A stretch of DNA of 64,000 nt, taken from positions 1,053,551 through 1,117,550 of the forward strand of contig NZ_AP028665.1 in NCBI RefSeq assembly GCF_041154455.1, read 5' to 3'. Positions 1 to 8,577 of this stretch are shown piece by piece. This stretch comes from Variovorax sp. V213 (lineage in GTDB: Bacteria; Pseudomonadota; Gammaproteobacteria; Burkholderiales; Burkholderiaceae_C). Both the position numbers and the translations under genes were made by a program. How positions within the stretch are numbered: the stretch's first letter is position 1; every line of letters begins with the position of its first letter. The notes below the pieces were generated by a model, which worked only from the letters and a program-made list of their open reading frames with translations, did not search any database and was not told the DNA's origin.

Positions 1-274
1 TCGGGTGATTCTGAAACTCCTCGCTTTGCTGCGCGAGCGCGGCCGGATCGTTGTAGACATCGAGGATCTTGCGCGACAGGGACGCCTTCGCCTCGCCGCC
101 CAGGACATAGACTTTCCACGGCTGGATGTTGGTGCCCGACGGAGCGCGCGAAGCGACGTCGAGAATTTCCTCTACCGTCCGGCGCGGCACCTGCGTCGGC
201 AGGAAGGCGCGCACCGCGCGCCGCGACGTGATCGCGGCGTCAACCGTTGCGATGGATTCAGGAGTGGGCAGCAT
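1..274 (-). CDS. Nitroreductase family protein (N-terminal part, runs off window)
   Basis: The first 91 codons of a nitroreductase-fold flavoprotein; the C-terminal part lies beyond the left edge. The N-terminal FMN-binding pattern is visible: SRRAVRAFLP (about residues 17-26) followed by SRAPSGTNIQPWKV (about 42-55), the classic phosphate/isoalloxazine-binding segment. The ATG at 274 has a GGAG ribosome site seven bases upstream. It starts 15 bp after the stop of the CocE-type hydrolase and is probably the last visible gene of the minus-strand operon that begins at 6989. The family reduces nitro groups, quinones or other substrates with NAD(P)H; the substrate here is unknown. A second nitroreductase lies at 8578-9246. 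Confidence 0.85.
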   Translation of the reverse strand, partial: MLPTPESIATVDAAITSRRAVRAFLPTQVPRRTVEEILDVASRAPSGTNIQPWKVYVLGGEAKASLSRKILDVYNDPAALAQQSEEFQNHP

Positions 275-289
275 GCGAATCTCCAGGCC

Positions 290-1948
290 TTAATCGGCAG
301 GAATGACCGGCACGAGCACATGCGAATCGAATTTGCCTCCGGTGTGGATGACATGCGTCCCCCGGTTGACAGTTCGCACTGCGGTGTGTTTCCAAGCTTC
401 GTGCGCATGGAGATCGCTGCCGAGGACCGTCACCCGCAGCGTTTCCCCTGGCTCGAACAAGACACTTGCAGGCCAGAGCTCGACTTCGACCGGCACGATT
501 TCGCCGGGGCTCAGCTTGATCTCTCTCTGATGCTTGAGAACAGGTTGGTGGGGCGTTGATCGCTCTTCGTCAAGTTCGCGATGGGAAACGCGCAACCACC
601 CATACGCCACCGGACCATGATCGAAGCCACTCTGCGAGGGGAATGGCACCCGGTCGCCGGTCCGATCGAACTTGTCGAACACCACGAACAAGTCCATGTC
701 GTCGCTGCCGACAGCCTCTACCCAAAGCTTCAGCTTGCTGTAGCCGGTGAGTTCGGTTCTCTCCTTGAAGTCGAACTCGAAGAATGCGTTTTGAGTCTTG
801 TCATTCAGGTCGTCAACGCTGTAGCGGCTTTGCTCAGCTTCCGTCGACGGCGAGGTGCTCATGGAACTGTTGCTCGAACCCAGGAACAACTTCGTGTAAT
901 TGGTGCGAGCGAGAGGCCATTCATTCTCTGCTCGGTAGTTGCCGACGTTGTACTTCTGGCGCACCTCAAGGTTGACCGCAGGCCAGTACTTCACTTCATT
1001 GTCGATGCCCTTCAGGAATCTGTCGAAGAACTGCCTCTGCATGTCCACGTGGTCGTAGTAGTCGACCCACTTCTTGCGACCATGGACCCTGAGCCACTTT
1101 TCCTTCGAAGAGATCTTCTTGAAGCCTTCGAATGTGCCTCGTGTATGCAGGCCATGGTCCGACCAGCTCGCGACGACGAACGCAGGGACGGTGATCTTCG
1201 ACAGATCGGCGTTCTTGCTGGCCCAATAGTCGTCGAACAGCGGATGCTCCTTGGCCATTGCCAGCAGATCCTCAGCGCGTTTGCGGGGGCGGCACATCGT
1301 GCCCGGAAACATCGCGGTGAAATTGCTGCGGATGCCCCCGTGGAAGACCAGTTCGCGATAGAAGTCGCTCACGCCTTCCCAGGGATTGATCGCCGCCAGA
1401 TGCGGGGGATTCATCGCGGCAATCTTCCATTGGGTCCAGCCCAGATAGGAGACGCCGTTCATGCCGACCTTGCCGTTGCTCCAGGCCTGGGTTCCCGCCC
1501 ATTCGACGACGTCGTAGCCATCGAGTGCCTCTTGCGGGCTCATGAAAGTCAGGTCGCCCTCGGAACCCCAGGCGCCGCGCGGATCGACGTAGACGATGAT
1601 GAAGCCATGGGGACACCAATCCGCCGGATCCGGCCCCTCGAAGCGGGCGTATTCCGAATGCAATGCCTTCGATCCGCCACAGCCCGGGAGCATCGCGTAA
1701 TAGTCGTCCGCGCCTTCGTGCTTGCCGTAAGGCGCCCACGCCAGGACCACGGGGTACTTTCCCTCTGCTTTGGGACGGAAGATGTTGACGTAGATCTTCA
1801 CGCCGTCGCGCATGGTGACCGGCACGTCGTACTCGCAGACCATGCCCAGCTTCTCGTCGACCCGATACCCGGGCCGGAGACCGACGTATCCGCCCCCGGA
1901 GGGGTGCTTGCCGCGAGTAAAGCGCAGTTCGAAATCAGTCTTGTCCAT
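290..1948 (-). CDS. CocE/NonD-type alpha/beta hydrolase (X-Pro dipeptidyl-peptidase S15 family)
   Basis: A 552-residue serine hydrolase of the CocE/NonD family. After the YDVPVTMRDGVKIYVNIFRP beta-strand entry (about 40-59) it has the S15 signature VDPRGAWGSEG (about 121-131) and the nucleophile elbow GVSYLGW with Ser167. An acid residue in SWSDHGLH and the C-terminal jelly-roll domain ending LVPVIPAD follow. The ATG at 1948 has GGAG seven bases upstream; TTG codons further upstream are less likely. Family members hydrolyse esters or amides (cocaine esterase, acylases). Placed among acyl-CoA genes, it may release an acid for CoA activation, but this is inference. A short fragment resembling its C-terminus occurs at 25303-25362. 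Confidence 0.88.
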   Translation of the reverse strand: MDKTDFELRFTRGKHPSGGGYVGLRPGYRVDEKLGMVCEYDVPVTMRDGVKIYVNIFRPKAEGKYPVVLAWAPYGKHEGADDYYAMLPGCGGSKALHSEYARFEGPDPADWCPHGFIIVYVDPRGAWGSEGDLTFMSPQEALDGYDVVEWAGTQAWSNGKVGMNGVSYLGWTQWKIAAMNPPHLAAINPWEGVSDFYRELVFHGGIRSNFTAMFPGTMCRPRKRAEDLLAMAKEHPLFDDYWASKNADLSKITVPAFVVASWSDHGLHTRGTFEGFKKISSKEKWLRVHGRKKWVDYYDHVDMQRQFFDRFLKGIDNEVKYWPAVNLEVRQKYNVGNYRAENEWPLARTNYTKLFLGSSNSSMSTSPSTEAEQSRYSVDDLNDKTQNAFFEFDFKERTELTGYSKLKLWVEAVGSDDMDLFVVFDKFDRTGDRVPFPSQSGFDHGPVAYGWLRVSHRELDEERSTPHQPVLKHQREIKLSPGEIVPVEVELWPASVLFEPGETLRVTVLGSDLHAHEAWKHTAVRTVNRGTHVIHTGGKFDSHVLVPVIPAD

Positions 1949-1993
1949 CTTCAACTCCACCTTCAACGTTATTTTCCGAATAGGTTGGGCAGC

Positions 1994-3157
1994 TCAGCGC
2001 CCAGCCATTCCCATCGCTCTGGAGATCACCTCTTTCATGATCTCGTTGGTGCCACCGTAGATGCGATGCACGCGCGCATCGGCGTAGGCACGGGTGATCG
2101 GGCAGTCCCACATGTAGCCGTAGCCGCCGTGCAGCTGCACGCATTGGTCCAGCACTTTGCACTGCAGGTCTGTGGCCCAGTACTTGGCCATGCTGGCGGT
2201 CGCGGCGTCGAGCTTGTCTTCTCGCACCAGGTCCATGCACTTGTCCACGAACACACGGGCGATCTGCACCTCCGTTTGCAGTTCAGCGAGGACAAACCGG
2301 GTGTTCTGGTAATCGGCAACAGTGCGGCCGAACACCTTGCGATCCTTGACGTATTGCACCGTCTGGTCGATCGCGGTCTGCGCGGTGGCCACGGCACTGA
2401 TCGCGATCTGGGTGCGCTCCCAGGGCAGTTGCTCCATCAGGCAGATGAAGCCCTTGTTCTCCAAGGCCTCGCCGCCCAGCAGGTTGCCGGCGGGGACGCT
2501 AACATCGTCGAAGAACAGCTCGCCGGTGTCTTGCGCTTTCAAGCCCAGCTTCTTGAGCGGCTTGCCGTACGTCAAACCCTTCATGCCGCGTTCGACCAGC
2601 AGGAGGCTCGTGCCCTTTGCGCCGGCAGTGGGGTTGGTCTTGGCGACGACGATGACCAGGTCCGTGTGCCAGCCATTGGTGATGTACGTCTTGCTGCCGT
2701 TCAGCAGGTAATTGTCATCGGCCTGCTTGATCGCGGTGCTCTTGATGCCCTGCAGGTCGCTGCCGGCGTCCGGCTCGCTCATGGCGATGGCGCCGATGAT
2801 CTCGCCGCTCGCCAGCCTGGGCAGGAATCTCTTCTTCTGATCTTCGGTGCCGTAGCGCAAGATGTACGGGCCGACGATCTCGCTGTGCAGGTTGAAGCCG
2901 ATCCCGCTGAAGCCGCCTCGCGCCAGCTCTTCCATCTGGATCACCGAGTAGAGCTTGTCCGCGCCGGAGCCGCCATATTCCTCGGGCAGTGACATGCACA
3001 GAAAGCCGTTGTCGCCCGCCTTCTTCCATACCGCGCGATCGACGTAGCCCTGCTCCTCCCAGGCGGCATGGTAGGGCGCAATTTCCTTGTCCAGGAAGCG
3101 GCGGAAGCTGTCACGGAAAGCCTCATGCTCGGGGCTGAAGAGAGTGCGTTCAATCAT
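1994..3157 (-). CDS. Acyl-CoA dehydrogenase (FadE-like, FAD)
   Basis: 387 residues with the full acyl-CoA dehydrogenase plan: N-terminal helical domain, AMSEPDAGSDLQ (about 125-136) of the beta domain, and the C-terminal QLHGGYGY...IYGGTNEIM flavin-binding region. The usual C-terminal catalytic Glu position reads Gly (YGGT). The likely base is Glu247 in PWERTQIA, the position used by isovaleryl- and long-chain acyl-CoA dehydrogenases. The ATG at 3157 has GAGAAGG upstream. It introduces the alpha,beta double bond into an acyl-CoA and passes electrons to ETF. It sits 41 bp downstream of the thioesterase gene within one operon. Acyl chain specificity cannot be read. Confidence 0.92.
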   Translation of the reverse strand: MIERTLFSPEHEAFRDSFRRFLDKEIAPYHAAWEEQGYVDRAVWKKAGDNGFLCMSLPEEYGGSGADKLYSVIQMEELARGGFSGIGFNLHSEIVGPYILRYGTEDQKKRFLPRLASGEIIGAIAMSEPDAGSDLQGIKSTAIKQADDNYLLNGSKTYITNGWHTDLVIVVAKTNPTAGAKGTSLLLVERGMKGLTYGKPLKKLGLKAQDTGELFFDDVSVPAGNLLGGEALENKGFICLMEQLPWERTQIAISAVATAQTAIDQTVQYVKDRKVFGRTVADYQNTRFVLAELQTEVQIARVFVDKCMDLVREDKLDAATASMAKYWATDLQCKVLDQCVQLHGGYGYMWDCPITRAYADARVHRIYGGTNEIMKEVISRAMGMAGR

Positions 3158-3198
3158 GGGTACCTTCTCGCTTGATCTTGATGGCGAACGGGAGCGCC

Positions 3199-3621
3199 TT
3201 ATGCCGGCAGGCTGAATGTGGCCACTGCGGAAGCGACGTCCTTGCCCGAATCGGCCAACACCATCGAAACCTTGCAGAACGAAAGTGTGCGGCCCGAACG
3301 GACGATTTCTGCCTTGGCCAGCAGGTCTTCCTTGCCGCCGCCACTCAGGAAGGTCATGTGCAGATCCACCGTGGCCACGGGCCGGCGGCCGCGGCCGTCG
3401 GTCCAGATGGCAAAGCACATGGCGGTGTCGGCCAACGCCGACAGCGCCTGGCCGGCGTAGATACCACCTTCGCGGCAGGCCATCGGCGTGGGCCGCATCC
3501 GCAGCGTCGCGCTTCCCTTCCCCAGGTGCTCCACGGTGAGGCCGAGCTCACGCACGCAACCGGGCATGGTGGCGTCGGCCAGCACCTGGGCGCCTTGCTC
3601 GAGGGTGAATTCGGCTGTCAT
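3199..3621 (-). CDS. PaaI-type hotdog thioesterase
   Basis: A 140-residue single-hotdog protein of the PaaI/YbgC-like thioesterase group. The segment GGIYAGQALSALADTAMCF (about 51-69) is the catalytic helix with the conserved Asp, and VDLHMTFL (about 85-92) is the typical central strand. It lies between the FadJ-like gene (15 bp gap) and the acyl-CoA dehydrogenase gene (41 bp gap), so it probably works in the same pathway, releasing CoA from dead-end intermediates or recycling CoA during aromatic or acyl catabolism. The exact substrate is unknown. Confidence 0.85.
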   Translation of the reverse strand: MTAEFTLEQGAQVLADATMPGCVRELGLTVEHLGKGSATLRMRPTPMACREGGIYAGQALSALADTAMCFAIWTDGRGRRPVATVDLHMTFLSGGGKEDLLAKAEIVRSGRTLSFCKVSMVLADSGKDVASAVATFSLPA

Positions 3622-3636
3622 GCCCGCCCCTTCGCC

Positions 3637-5757
3637 TCAATGCACATGGAAGGTCTCGCCCGTCTCAGCGCGGCGACGCAACGAATCTGGGCTGAGGAAG
3701 CGGCGGCCGTGCCGCTCGGCCAGCACGTCGCACTGGTGCACGAATTCCTTGAGACCCGTGTCGTCCACATGCGCAAGCACGCCGCCGCGCCAGGCCGGAT
3801 AGCTCCAGCCGAGCACCGAGGCCAGATCGATCTCCATCGCGTCTTCGGCGATGCCCTCGTCGATCGCATGGATCGTCTCCAGCGACTGCACGTGCATCAA
3901 GCGCTGCACCACTTCGTCCGCCTCAGGCTGCCGCCGCAGCGGCGGAAACACCTCGCTGAGCCCCGCCCACAAGACCTTGCCGCTTTCGGGATAGTCATAC
4001 ACACCGCCCTGGCCCTTGCGGCCCACGCGTGCAGCCTTGACCAGCTTCTTCGCCGCGGACAACGCCTTGTCGGACTCGCAAGCGGTGCCGCGTCCCTCGC
4101 GCTGCAGGCTGGAAAGAATGTCGGTCAACAGGTCGTAGGATGTGAGGTCGGCCATGGCCAGCGGGCCAATGGGCATCCCCGCGATGAAGGCAGCGTTGTC
4201 GATGAGCGCCGGCGAGACACCTTCGTCGAGCATGGTGAGGGCTTCGCGCGTGTAGGCAGCCACCACCCGCGAGGTGTAGAAGCCCGGCCCGTCGTTCACC
4301 ACCACGGCCGTCTTACCCAGCAGCTTGACGAAATCCAGCGCGTGCGCATGTGTGCGTGGCGATGTCTCGCCGCCCAGAATGACCTCGACCAGTTGCATGC
4401 GGTCGACGGGCGCAAAGAAGTGCAGCCCGATGAAGTTGGCCGGCTGAGCCAAGCCCTTTGCAAGTGCGTTGATCGACAGCGACGACGTATTGGATGCGAT
4501 CAGCACCTGCGGACCCGCCGCCTCGGCAATCTTGCGGAAGACCTGGGATTTCACCTCGACGGATTCGACGACCGCCTCGACGACCAGGTCGCAGCCTGCG
4601 AGCGCCGCCATGTTGTTACCCGCTTCGAGGCGAGCCAGAGCGGCATCGCGCGCTTGAGGCGTCATCAGCTTCCGCTCGACGGCGCCATCAAAGGTCTTGG
4701 CGATTCGAGCCTTGCCGCGCTGCGCGGCTTCGTCCGTCGTGTCAATGAGTACCGTCTGCAGTCCGGCGCGCGCGCAGACCAGTGCGACGCCCGCGCCCAT
4801 CAGGCCGGCACCGATCACGCCAACACGGCGCGGCTCGAAAGTGGCCTCCCCCGCGGGCCGACGCGCCAGCTTGCGCGCGGCGTTCGCAGCCATGAAGCTG
4901 GTGCGGATTCGGTTCTTCGCCGACGGCGAGGCTGCCACCATGCCAAAGTAGCGGGCCTCAATCTCCAGGCCAGCATCGATGCCGCGCTCCAGCCCTTGCG
5001 CCAGCACATGCAGCAATGCGCCGGGAGCCAGATCACCCGCCGGCGACTTGCCACGCAGCTTCGGCCAGCCATAGAAGAAAAACCAACGCCCTTCACGCGA
5101 TTGCGGTTCGAAGTCGAGGTAGCGGAATCCCTTGGCATCCCAGGGCTGTACGACGTTCGAGTGCGACAACGCCCAGACCCGTGCGGCCTCAAGGAGTTCA
5201 TCGGCGGGCACGATCGCGTCGATGATGCCCAGCGACTTCGCCTCGAGAACATTCACGGCTTTCCCATCGAGCATCAATTTCGACGCAGGGGCAATTCCGA
5301 TCAGCCGAGGTAGGCGCTGGGTGCCGCCCGCGCCGGGAATGAGGCCCAGGGTCGACTCGGGCAATCCGATACGCAGGCGCTGGTCATCGGCCGCCACGCG
5401 ATAGTGGCAGGCGAGTGCGAGTTCGAGTCCACCGCCCAGTGCGGAGCCGTTCAGCGCAGCCACGACGGGCTTGCCCGCGCGCTCCATGCGCCGCAGACAT
5501 GCCCCAATGTCGCGCACGTTGGCGATGACTGCTTCCGGGCTGGCCGCAGAGTAGATCTCATCGATGTCCCCGCCGGCCAAGAAGTCTCGTTTGGCTGAGC
5601 TGATGACGATGCCCGTGACGGCTGGGTCCGATACCGCGGCGTCGACGGCCTTCACAAAAGCGGCCCGCGACTCGGCATTCTTGATGTTCACCGGCCCGTT
5701 CGGGTTGTTCCAGATGATTTGAGCGATGCCGTCGCTGCCTACAGAATAGTCAATCAC
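3637..5757 (-). CDS. Bifunctional enoyl-CoA hydratase/3-hydroxyacyl-CoA dehydrogenase (FadJ/FadB-like)
   Basis: A 706-residue fusion. The N-terminal crotonase domain (about 1-190) keeps both catalytic glutamates: Glu112 in LGGGLELALAC and Glu134 in LPESTLGLIPGAGG. The NAD-binding domain has VGVIGAGLMGAG (about 312-323) and the catalytic His in GLHFFAPVDRM; a C-terminal 3HCDH domain follows. The start is set at GTG 5757, with AGGAAGC upstream and a start beginning VIDYSV, rather than the longer upstream frame that runs into the thiolase gene. It hydrates enoyl-CoA and oxidises the 3-hydroxyacyl-CoA. With the thiolase 23 bp upstream it makes a FadBA-type pair. Confidence 0.93.
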   Translation of the reverse strand: MIDYSVGSDGIAQIIWNNPNGPVNIKNAESRAAFVKAVDAAVSDPAVTGIVISSAKRDFLAGGDIDEIYSAASPEAVIANVRDIGACLRRMERAGKPVVAALNGSALGGGLELALACHYRVAADDQRLRIGLPESTLGLIPGAGGTQRLPRLIGIAPASKLMLDGKAVNVLEAKSLGIIDAIVPADELLEAARVWALSHSNVVQPWDAKGFRYLDFEPQSREGRWFFFYGWPKLRGKSPAGDLAPGALLHVLAQGLERGIDAGLEIEARYFGMVAASPSAKNRIRTSFMAANAARKLARRPAGEATFEPRRVGVIGAGLMGAGVALVCARAGLQTVLIDTTDEAAQRGKARIAKTFDGAVERKLMTPQARDAALARLEAGNNMAALAGCDLVVEAVVESVEVKSQVFRKIAEAAGPQVLIASNTSSLSINALAKGLAQPANFIGLHFFAPVDRMQLVEVILGGETSPRTHAHALDFVKLLGKTAVVVNDGPGFYTSRVVAAYTREALTMLDEGVSPALIDNAAFIAGMPIGPLAMADLTSYDLLTDILSSLQREGRGTACESDKALSAAKKLVKAARVGRKGQGGVYDYPESGKVLWAGLSEVFPPLRRQPEADEVVQRLMHVQSLETIHAIDEGIAEDAMEIDLASVLGWSYPAWRGGVLAHVDDTGLKEFVHQCDVLAERHGRRFLSPDSLRRRAETGETFHVH

Positions 5758-5780
5758 TTTTTGCTTCCTGTACTGGTTGT

Positions 5781-6989
5781 TCAGACGCGCTCGACGATGG
5801 TCGCGACCGCCATGCCCAGGCCGGTACACATGGTCACTAGCGCGCGCTTTGCGTTTCGGCGCTCCAATTCGTCGACCACGGTCCCCACCAACATGCCGCC
5901 TGTCGCACCCACCGGGTGGCCGAGCGCAATGGCCCCCCCTACCACGTTGACCTTTTCGTGGGGCACCTTCATGTGGCGCATGAAATGAAGTACGACCGAT
6001 GCAAAGGCTTCATTGACTTCGAACAGGTCGATGTCGTCTACCGTCAGCCCCGCACGCTCGAGGCACTTGCGAGTGGCGGGCACCGGGGCCGTGAGCATGA
6101 TGCAGGGGTCAGTGGCCGCGCTGGCGGTAGCCACGATGCGCGCGCGCGGTGTCAGGCCGAGGCTACGTCCAGCACGTTCGCTACCGAGAAGCACGGCCGA
6201 TGCGCCATCAGCAATGCCTGACGAATTGCCTGCGTGATGTATGTGGTCGATGCGGTCGACCTGCGGATAGCGATAGCGGACCGTCGCATCGAAGCCCATC
6301 TTTTGCCCGCTCTCGGCAAATGAGGCCTTCAGCTTTCCCAGACTTTCGGCTGTGACGTCGCTTCGCACGAGTTCATCTTCGGCGAGTAGCAGATGGCCGA
6401 CCCGATCATGGACCGGCACCAGGGAACGCTGGAAAGCGCCAGCGCGCTGCGCGTCAAACGCGCGGCGGTGCGACGCAGCCGCAAACGTGTCCACATCCGT
6501 GCGGGAGAAGCCTTCGAGCGTGGCAATCAGATCGGCGGCGACGCCCTGGGGTGTCTGCAAGACACGGTCGTTGAAGAACACATCGCTGACGGAGGGGCCG
6601 CCCGTGCCCACCAGCATCGGAACGAGAGAATTCATCTCGACGCCGCCCGCCACGATGCAGTCGGCCTGTCCTGACATGACCTTGGCGGCGCCGGTGTTCA
6701 CCGCATCCAGGGCGGAGCCACAGAATCTCGCGACCATGAAGCCTGGAACCGTGTCGCCCCAGCCGGCTTCCAGCACGGCAGAGCGCGCCAGGTTAGCCCC
6801 CTGGTCGTCCACTGCTTCGACGCAGCCGAAGATGACCTCGTCTACCAGGTCAGGCGAGAAGGTGCCGCGCTGCGGCAGCGCCCTGAGGACGGCAGCGCCT
6901 AGTTCGAGCGGCGCGACCGTATGCAGCGCTCCGTTGACCTTGCCGCGTCCGCGCGGTGTCCGCACGGCGTCGTAGATGAAAGCTTCCAA
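5781..6989 (-). CDS. Acetyl-CoA C-acyltransferase (thiolase, FadA-like)
   Basis: About 402 residues with all thiolase catalytic elements: nucleophile Cys90 in ARFCGSALDAV, His in GGAIALGHPVGATG and the second Cys in VTMCTGLGMA. The N-terminus EAFIYDAVRTPRGRG is typical of FadA-like enzymes. I place the start at TTG 6989 because AAGGA lies six bases upstream; another TTG lies at 7016. It cleaves 3-ketoacyl-CoA to acetyl-CoA (or propionyl-CoA) plus a shortened acyl-CoA. It is the first gene of the minus-strand unit thiolase, FadJ-like, thioesterase, acyl-CoA dehydrogenase, hydrolase, nitroreductase. Confidence 0.93.
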   Translation of the reverse strand: MEAFIYDAVRTPRGRGKVNGALHTVAPLELGAAVLRALPQRGTFSPDLVDEVIFGCVEAVDDQGANLARSAVLEAGWGDTVPGFMVARFCGSALDAVNTGAAKVMSGQADCIVAGGVEMNSLVPMLVGTGGPSVSDVFFNDRVLQTPQGVAADLIATLEGFSRTDVDTFAAASHRRAFDAQRAGAFQRSLVPVHDRVGHLLLAEDELVRSDVTAESLGKLKASFAESGQKMGFDATVRYRYPQVDRIDHIHHAGNSSGIADGASAVLLGSERAGRSLGLTPRARIVATASAATDPCIMLTAPVPATRKCLERAGLTVDDIDLFEVNEAFASVVLHFMRHMKVPHEKVNVVGGAIALGHPVGATGGMLVGTVVDELERRNAKRALVTMCTGLGMAVATIVERV

Positions 6990-7240
6990 GATTTTTCCTT
7001 TTTCAACCGACTGCAAACTGGCTTCGCACCAGGCCAGCGCCTTGGCCGTTGCTCCGTTCGTTACCCATTAGACCCGCAAACCGAATAAAAGTAAATAGCC
7101 ATTCATATTTAAATGTACCTGTAAGAAGGCACGTCCTGCATGATTCGCCACACTGGTAAAGACGGTCGCCTTATTTCTGAATCTTGTGTCATGTTTGACC
7201 TACCGCTCCGCAGGGCGCCCGTTTTGGTTGTCAGTGGGGT
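6990..7240. other. Intergenic region upstream of thiolase operon
   Basis: About 250 bp with no recognisable gene. It is locally AT-rich around 7085-7120 and contains the palindromic ATTTAAAT core near 7107. This is a plausible place for the promoter of the minus-strand thiolase operon, but no convincing -35/-10 pair can be named. Confidence 0.35.
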
Positions 7241-7381
7241 GACTTCCCGTGCGAGACCCAAAGTCCGTGCGACGATTTCTTTCGTCACGTCGGAGCTGCC
7301 GCCGGCAATGCGCTCCGCGCGCGCATCCGCATAAGCCCGTGAGATTGCGTACTCGTGCATGTCACCCCACCCGAAAACAGG
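7241..7381 (-). pseudogene. C-terminal remnant of an acyl-CoA dehydrogenase
   Basis: About 47 codons of the acyl-CoA dehydrogenase C-terminus survive on the minus strand: FGWGDMHEYAISRAYADAR followed by RIAGGSSDVTKEIVARTLGL. They match the C-terminal helices of the intact gene at 1994-3157 (ITRAYADARVHRIYGGTNEIM) in pattern but are a different paralogue. No N-terminal two-thirds is present upstream, where the racemase-like gene ends at 7419, so the gene was deleted down to its 3' end. It suggests the racemase/nitroreductase/MaoC unit once continued into a second acyl-CoA dehydrogenase. Confidence 0.8.
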
Positions 7382-7418
7382 GTTCTGGGCAGCGTGATCG
7401 CGTCGTCCATGCCGCGCA

Positions 7419-8561
7419 CTAATCTGATCCGAGGAGCTCGTCGATTTCCCCCGGGGCGAAGCCGACCTCTTCAAGAACTGCGCGTCCGTCCACCCCGGTC
7501 TGGGGCGGCGCGGAACGCACCCCGCCGGGTGTTCGCGAGAGCCGCGGTGCTATTGCTGGCTGCACGACACCGTTCACTTCAGCAAAGGTGCCGCGTGCCT
7601 GGTTGTGTGGGTGCTGGGGCGCCTCGCTCAGGGACAGGACAGGCGTGACGCAGGCGTCGGAGCCTTCGAACACTCCCTCCCATTCAGCACGCGTCTTCTG
7701 TCGGAATGCCGCTTGGATCAGGATGCGATGCGCTGGCCAATTGGCTGGATTCATGCGCTCAGCGAATTCATCCTCAGGCAGACCGAGCCGCTGGATGAAC
7801 TCCACGAAGAACGCGGGTTCGATGGGACCGACCGCCATGTGCCCACCATCGCGGGTTTCGTACACGCCGTAGAAAGACGCGCCTCCGTCCAGCAGATTGA
7901 CGCCGCGCTTGTCCTGCCACAGACCGGCGTTGTGGAGGCCATGGATTGGCGTCATCAAGCTCGATACCGCATCGGTCATGGCCGCGTCGATCACCTGTCC
8001 CTTGCCGGATGTCTTCGCTTCGAGCAACCCACACACCAGTCCGAACGCCAGATACATGGCACCCCCGCCGTAGTCGGCGATCAGGTTGAGTGGTGGCACC
8101 GGGGCTCCGCCGCTTGGACCGATTGCGTGCAGCGCTCCGGTTAGACCCAGGTAATTGATGTCGTGTCCCGCTCGCGCCGCCAGCGGACCGGTCTGTCCCC
8201 AGCCGGTGACTCGTCCATACACGAGCCGAGGATTGGCAGACAGGCACGCCTCGGGACCGAGACCCAGCCGCTCCATGACACCAGGGCGGAACCCTTCGAT
8301 CAATCCGTCGGCCGACGCTGCGATACGCAAGGCGGCGATCCTGGCCTGCGGCTGCCGGAGGTCGAGCACCACGGAGCGGCGGTTTCTGTGGACGATATCG
8401 AGCGCCTCGTCCGATTGCCGGCCGCCGGTGCGTTCGACCGGCCTTTCGATGCGTATCACTTCCGCGCCCATGTCTCCAAGCAGCATGCCGCACAAAGGGC
8501 CTGGCCCTTTGCCTGCAAACTCGACAATGCGATAGCCGTGGAGTGGTCCAGCGCAGGTCAT
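7419..8561 (-). CDS. Alpha-methylacyl-CoA racemase-like CaiB/BaiF protein
   Basis: A 380-residue family III CoA-transferase fold protein. Three residues line up with the racemase catalytic set known from mycobacterial MCR (His126, Asp156, Glu241): His133 in AGHDINYLG, Asp163 in LIADYGGG and Glu248 in GPIEPAF, all shifted by exactly seven. This favours racemisation of 2-methylacyl-CoA over CoA transfer. The C-terminal SEAPQHPHNQARGTF segment is also typical. It ends near the dehydrogenase remnant and is followed upstream by a nitroreductase (16 bp gap). A second homologue is at 22110-23192. Role inferred: setting the stereochemistry of a methyl-branched acyl-CoA before dehydrogenation. Confidence 0.85.
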   Translation of the reverse strand: MTCAGPLHGYRIVEFAGKGPGPLCGMLLGDMGAEVIRIERPVERTGGRQSDEALDIVHRNRRSVVLDLRQPQARIAALRIAASADGLIEGFRPGVMERLGLGPEACLSANPRLVYGRVTGWGQTGPLAARAGHDINYLGLTGALHAIGPSGGAPVPPLNLIADYGGGAMYLAFGLVCGLLEAKTSGKGQVIDAAMTDAVSSLMTPIHGLHNAGLWQDKRGVNLLDGGASFYGVYETRDGGHMAVGPIEPAFFVEFIQRLGLPEDEFAERMNPANWPAHRILIQAAFRQKTRAEWEGVFEGSDACVTPVLSLSEAPQHPHNQARGTFAEVNGVVQPAIAPRLSRTPGGVRSAPPQTGVDGRAVLEEVGFAPGEIDELLGSD

Positions 8562-8577
8562 GCGAAGTCCGATTCCC

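Noticed and set aside
581..2992. Very long plus-strand open frame (803 codons) opposite the hydrolase and acyl-CoA dehydrogenase genes
   Set aside because: It is antisense to two well-supported genes, has no family motif, and arises from high GC codon bias.
3172..5313. Plus-strand open frame of 713 codons
   Set aside because: Antisense shadow of the FadJ-like gene; composition (Arg/His/Gln-rich) and lack of motifs mark it as non-coding.
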